Source: an uncultured Pelagibacteraceae bacterium
GTDB lineage: Bacteria; Pseudomonadota; Alphaproteobacteria; Pelagibacterales; Pelagibacteraceae
NCBI GenBank assembly: GCA_902633965.1
Contig: CACPID010000003.1
Span: forward strand, 1 to 64,000
Reading direction: 5' to 3'
Length of the DNA stretch: 64,000 bases
The notes beneath the pieces are model-generated. The model made no database searches. It worked only from the letters and a program-made list of their open reading frames with translations, and was not told where the DNA came from. The translations under genes and the position numbers were made by a program. Below are positions 61,755 through 64,000 of this stretch, one piece after another (the first letter of the stretch is position 1; every line of letters begins with the position of its first letter).

Positions 61755-63680
61755 TTACGCGCTTTTTTCTTTGTTCTCGTCTTTTACTTCTTCAAAGTCT
61801 GCATCAACAACGTTATCGTCTTTTTTTCCTTCTTGTTTATTATCTTTTGGTGCATCTCCAGGCTTAGCACTTTGTTGAGATTTATAAATTGCTTCACCTA
61901 ATTTCATTGAAGATTGAACTAATTCTTGCGTTTTCTTTTTAATTTCCTCAACATCTGTTCCTTTTAATGCATTTCTTAAATTAGAAGCAGCAGTTTCAAT
62001 TGCTTTCTTATCCGCCTCAGAAACTTTTGCTCCATGCTCTTTTAAATTTTTCTCAGTAGAGTGAATTAAAGTATCTGCCTGGTTTCTAGCATCTACAGCT
62101 TCTCTTTTTTTCTTATCTGCATCCTTATTTGCTTCAGCTTCTTTTACCATTTTATTGATCTCTTCATCACTCAAACCACCAGATGCTTGGATTTGTATTT
62201 TTTGTTCTTTACCTGTACCTTTGTCCTTAGCCGAAACATTTACAATTCCATTTGCGTCTATATCAAAAGTTACCTCAATTTGAGGGACGCCTCTAGGTGC
62301 TGGCGCTATACCGACTAACTCAAAGTTACCTAAAATCTTATTGTCTGCAGCCATTTCTCTTTCTCCTTGCAATACTCTGATAGATACCGCTGGTTGGTTG
62401 TCTTCTGCAGTAGAAAATACCTGGCTTTTCTTTGTTGGAATAGTCGTGTTTTTATCAATCAACTTAGTAGATACGCCACCTAATGTTTCAATACCTAATG
62501 ATAAAGGAGTAACGTCCAATAAAAGCACATCTTTCACATCGCCTTGAAGAACACCCGCCTGTATTGCTGCTCCCATAGCGACTACTTCGTCAGGATTAAC
62601 TGATTTATTTGGCTCTTTACCAAAAAAGTTTTTTACCTCTTCAACAACTTTCGGCATTCTTGTCATTCCTCCGACTAATACTACCTCATCAATTTCGCCA
62701 GCTGATAATCCAGCATCTTTAAGAGCGGTCTTACAAGGAGGAATAGTTCTCGTAATAAGTTCTTCAACTAAAGCCTCAAGTTTTGCTCTAGTCATTTTTA
62801 AATTTATATGTTTTGGACCAGTTTTGTCAGCAGTTATGAATGGTAAATTTATTTCAGTTTGCGTTGCTGAGGATAATTCTATTTTAGCTTTTTCAGCTGC
62901 CTCTTTTAATCTTTGCAGTGCTAGTTTATCTGATTTTAAATCTATACCATTTTCTTTTTTGAATTCATTTAATAAGTAATCAACAATAGTATTGTCAAAA
63001 TCCTCGCCACCTAAAAAAGTATCTCCATTTGTAGATTTTACCTCAAATACTCCATCACCTAATTCTAGAATTGATACATCGAATGTACCTCCACCCAAGT
63101 CGTAAACAGCAATTTTTTTATTTTGTTTTTTTTTATCTAAACCATAAGCTAGTGAGGCAGCGGTTGGTTCATTTATAATTCTTAAAACTTCTAAACCAGC
63201 TATTTTTCCGGCATCTTTTGTTGCCTGTCTTTGAGCATCATTAAAATATGCAGGAACTGTTATGACAGCTTTGGAGACCTCTTGTCCCAAATATTTTTCT
63301 GCTGTCTCTTTCATTTTCTGTAGTACAAATGCTGAAATTTGAGAAGGTGAATATTTTTTTCCCTTAGACTCAATCCATGCATCACCTTTATCAGAATTAA
63401 TAATTTTAAAAGGTGCAGTTTCTAAATCTTTTTTCACAGTGGGATCTTCAAAGTTTCTTCCAATCAATCTTTTAACTGCAAAAATTGTATTTTCAGGGTT
63501 TGTGACTGCCTGTCTTTTAGCTGGTTGTCCTATTAACTTTTCTTCAGTGTCGGTAAAAGCGACTACCGAAGGAGTAGTTCTAGCTCCCTCAGCATTTTCT
63601 AATACTTTAGCTTGGGTACCATCCATTATGGCCACACAAGAGTTAGTTGTTCCTAAGTCTATTCCTATTACTTTGCTCAT
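61755..63680 (-). CDS. dnaK: chaperone protein DnaK (Hsp70)
   Basis: 641 residues. [17 protein letters not shown] at the N-terminus, [33 protein letters not shown], linker [18 protein letters not shown], and a C-terminal lid ending [23 protein letters not shown]-driven folding chaperone with DnaJ and GrpE. grpE lies 81 bases upstream. Confidence 0.98.
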   Translation of the reverse strand: MSKVIGIDLGTTNSCVAIMDGTQAKVLENAEGARTTPSVVAFTDTEEKLIGQPAKRQAVTNPENTIFAVKRLIGRNFEDPTVKKDLETAPFKIINSDKGDAWIESKGKKYSPSQISAFVLQKMKETAEKYLGQEVSKAVITVPAYFNDAQRQATKDAGKIAGLEVLRIINEPTAASLAYGLDKKKQNKKIAVYDLGGGTFDVSILELGDGVFEVKSTNGDTFLGGEDFDNTIVDYLLNEFKKENGIDLKSDKLALQRLKEAAEKAKIELSSATQTEINLPFITADKTGPKHINLKMTRAKLEALVEELITRTIPPCKTALKDAGLSAGEIDEVVLVGGMTRMPKVVEEVKNFFGKEPNKSVNPDEVVAMGAAIQAGVLQGDVKDVLLLDVTPLSLGIETLGGVSTKLIDKNTTIPTKKSQVFSTAEDNQPAVSIRVLQGEREMAADNKILGNFELVGIAPAPRGVPQIEVTFDIDANGIVNVSAKDKGTGKEQKIQIQASGGLSDEEINKMVKEAEANKDADKKKREAVDARNQADTLIHSTEKNLKEHGAKVSEADKKAIETAASNLRNALKGTDVEEIKKKTQELVQSSMKLGEAIYKSQQSAKPGDAPKDNKQEGKKDDNVVDADFEEVKDENKEKSA

Positions 63681-63700
63681 AATTTTTATATAATGAAACT

Positions 63701-63728
63701 CATATAGGAGTTATTTTTTAATCTACAA
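63701..63728 (-). promoter_or_regulatory. possible promoter upstream of dnaK
   Basis: On the minus strand TTGTAG (63723-63728), 16-base spacer, TATATG (63701-63706), followed by the dnaK ATG about 20 bases on. A weak heat-shock or housekeeping promoter; no inverted repeat of the CIRCE type is seen. Confidence 0.3.
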
Positions 63729-63761
63729 GCTTTGAACTCCCTAATTTTTGTCATTATTTAC

Positions 63762-64000
63762 CTATTTTTGATCATTTTTTTCTGAATTATCAGCACTTTT
63801 TTGTGTTTTTTTAGATACACAAACTAAAGCTGGTCTTAAAAGTCTATCCTTCATCATAAAACCTTTTTGAATTTCTTGAACTATTGTGCCTGGTTCTTTT
63901 GTGTCATCTTCAACCTCCATCATTGCTTGATGAAAATTCGGATCAAGTTTTTCGTTGATTGACTTAATGACTTCAATATTATTTTTTTTAAGAATGGATA
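63762..64000 (-). CDS. grpE: nucleotide exchange factor GrpE, C-terminal part
   Basis: The minus-strand frame from the window edge to TAG at 63762 encodes KLDPNFHQAMMEVEDD, then GTIVQEIQKGFMMKDRLLRPALVCV. This is the C-terminal beta domain of GrpE, matching the family pattern of FDPnxHqAm, then QKGY and RPAxV. The 5' part is outside the window. The tail (KTQKSADNSEKNDQK) is hydrophilic. Stands upstream of dnaK-dnaJ in the same direction. Confidence 0.93.
   Translation of the reverse strand, partial: SILKKNNIEVIKSINEKLDPNFHQAMMEVEDDTKEPGTIVQEIQKGFMMKDRLLRPALVCVSKKTQKSADNSEKNDQK

Overview
The window is AT-rich, densely packed DNA with short intergenic gaps, many ATGA/TAATG start-stop overlaps and small proteins rich in Lys, Ile and Asn. 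Gene content fits a streamlined marine alphaproteobacterium of the SAR11 clade (Pelagibacterales). This includes Liv-type and Pot-type ABC transporters, the grpE-dnaK-dnaJ-dapB-nth order, the TIGR03643-like protein beside glutaredoxin, and ArfA with an alphaproteobacterial-looking core. The lineage call is an inference from content and composition, not from a marker phylogeny.

Layout. (1) 1-5206: 3' part of mrdA, then rodA, a DadA-like oxidase, an EamA transporter, msrB and a small membrane protein. (2) 5280-27963: a nearly complete type IV pilus locus. pilT heads a run of minor pilins (FimT/GspH-like, PilV, PilW, PilX), a small exported protein and a 1642-residue PilY1. The prepilin peptidase pilD converges on it. 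A PilM-PilN fusion, pilO, pilP, lipoprotein pilQ, pilB and pilC follow behind a 683-bp AT-rich region, and two pilins close the block. That region carries seven copies of a CTCTAACAC element. (3) Interleaved with the pilus genes is a partner-switching set: a GAF-SpoIIE phosphatase (15729), an RsbW-like kinase with a STAS antagonist (26134-26846), and a CHASE2-SpoIIE phosphatase (31232). (4) 28040-37037: cell-envelope genes. These are a lipoprotein, a TPR/outer-membrane barrel, a FecR-domain protein with a very long Lys/Ala/Pro tail, an inverse-autotransporter barrel without passenger, other secreted or barrel proteins, grxC, and a LysE exporter behind a hairpin leader. (5) 37128-44244: proC with livGFHM, a 22-residue microprotein and an MFS transporter, convergent with a livK-like binding protein. 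(6) 44450-53563: a glycosyltransferase-like start fragment, a three-module sugar enzyme, an EutA-like/DoeA-like pair and a potADBC-type transporter. (7) 53567-55663: an open reading frame joining a truncated FadB-like enzyme to the C-terminus of a porin. (8) 55697-64000: thiE-like, yggS, an L,D-transpeptidase, a winged-helix regulator, arfA, a PfkB kinase, nth, dapB, a small membrane protein, dnaJ, dnaK and partial grpE.

How it may work together. The pilus genes would assemble and retract a pilus (PilB/PilT, PilC, PilMNOP, PilQ) tipped by a minor-pilin/PilY1 complex. The SpoIIE/STAS/HATPase proteins look like a stress- or surface-responsive switch whose output partner is not in the window. 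The exported FecR protein and the invasin-like barrel add surface functions. The most unusual items are the CTCTAACAC array, the PilM-PilN fusion with an added N-terminal domain, a PilY1 whose vWA domain is split by a long insertion, the FecR protein with a histone-H1-like tail, and the FadB-porin chimera. The chimera may be an assembly artefact and should be checked before using synteny across position 55170.
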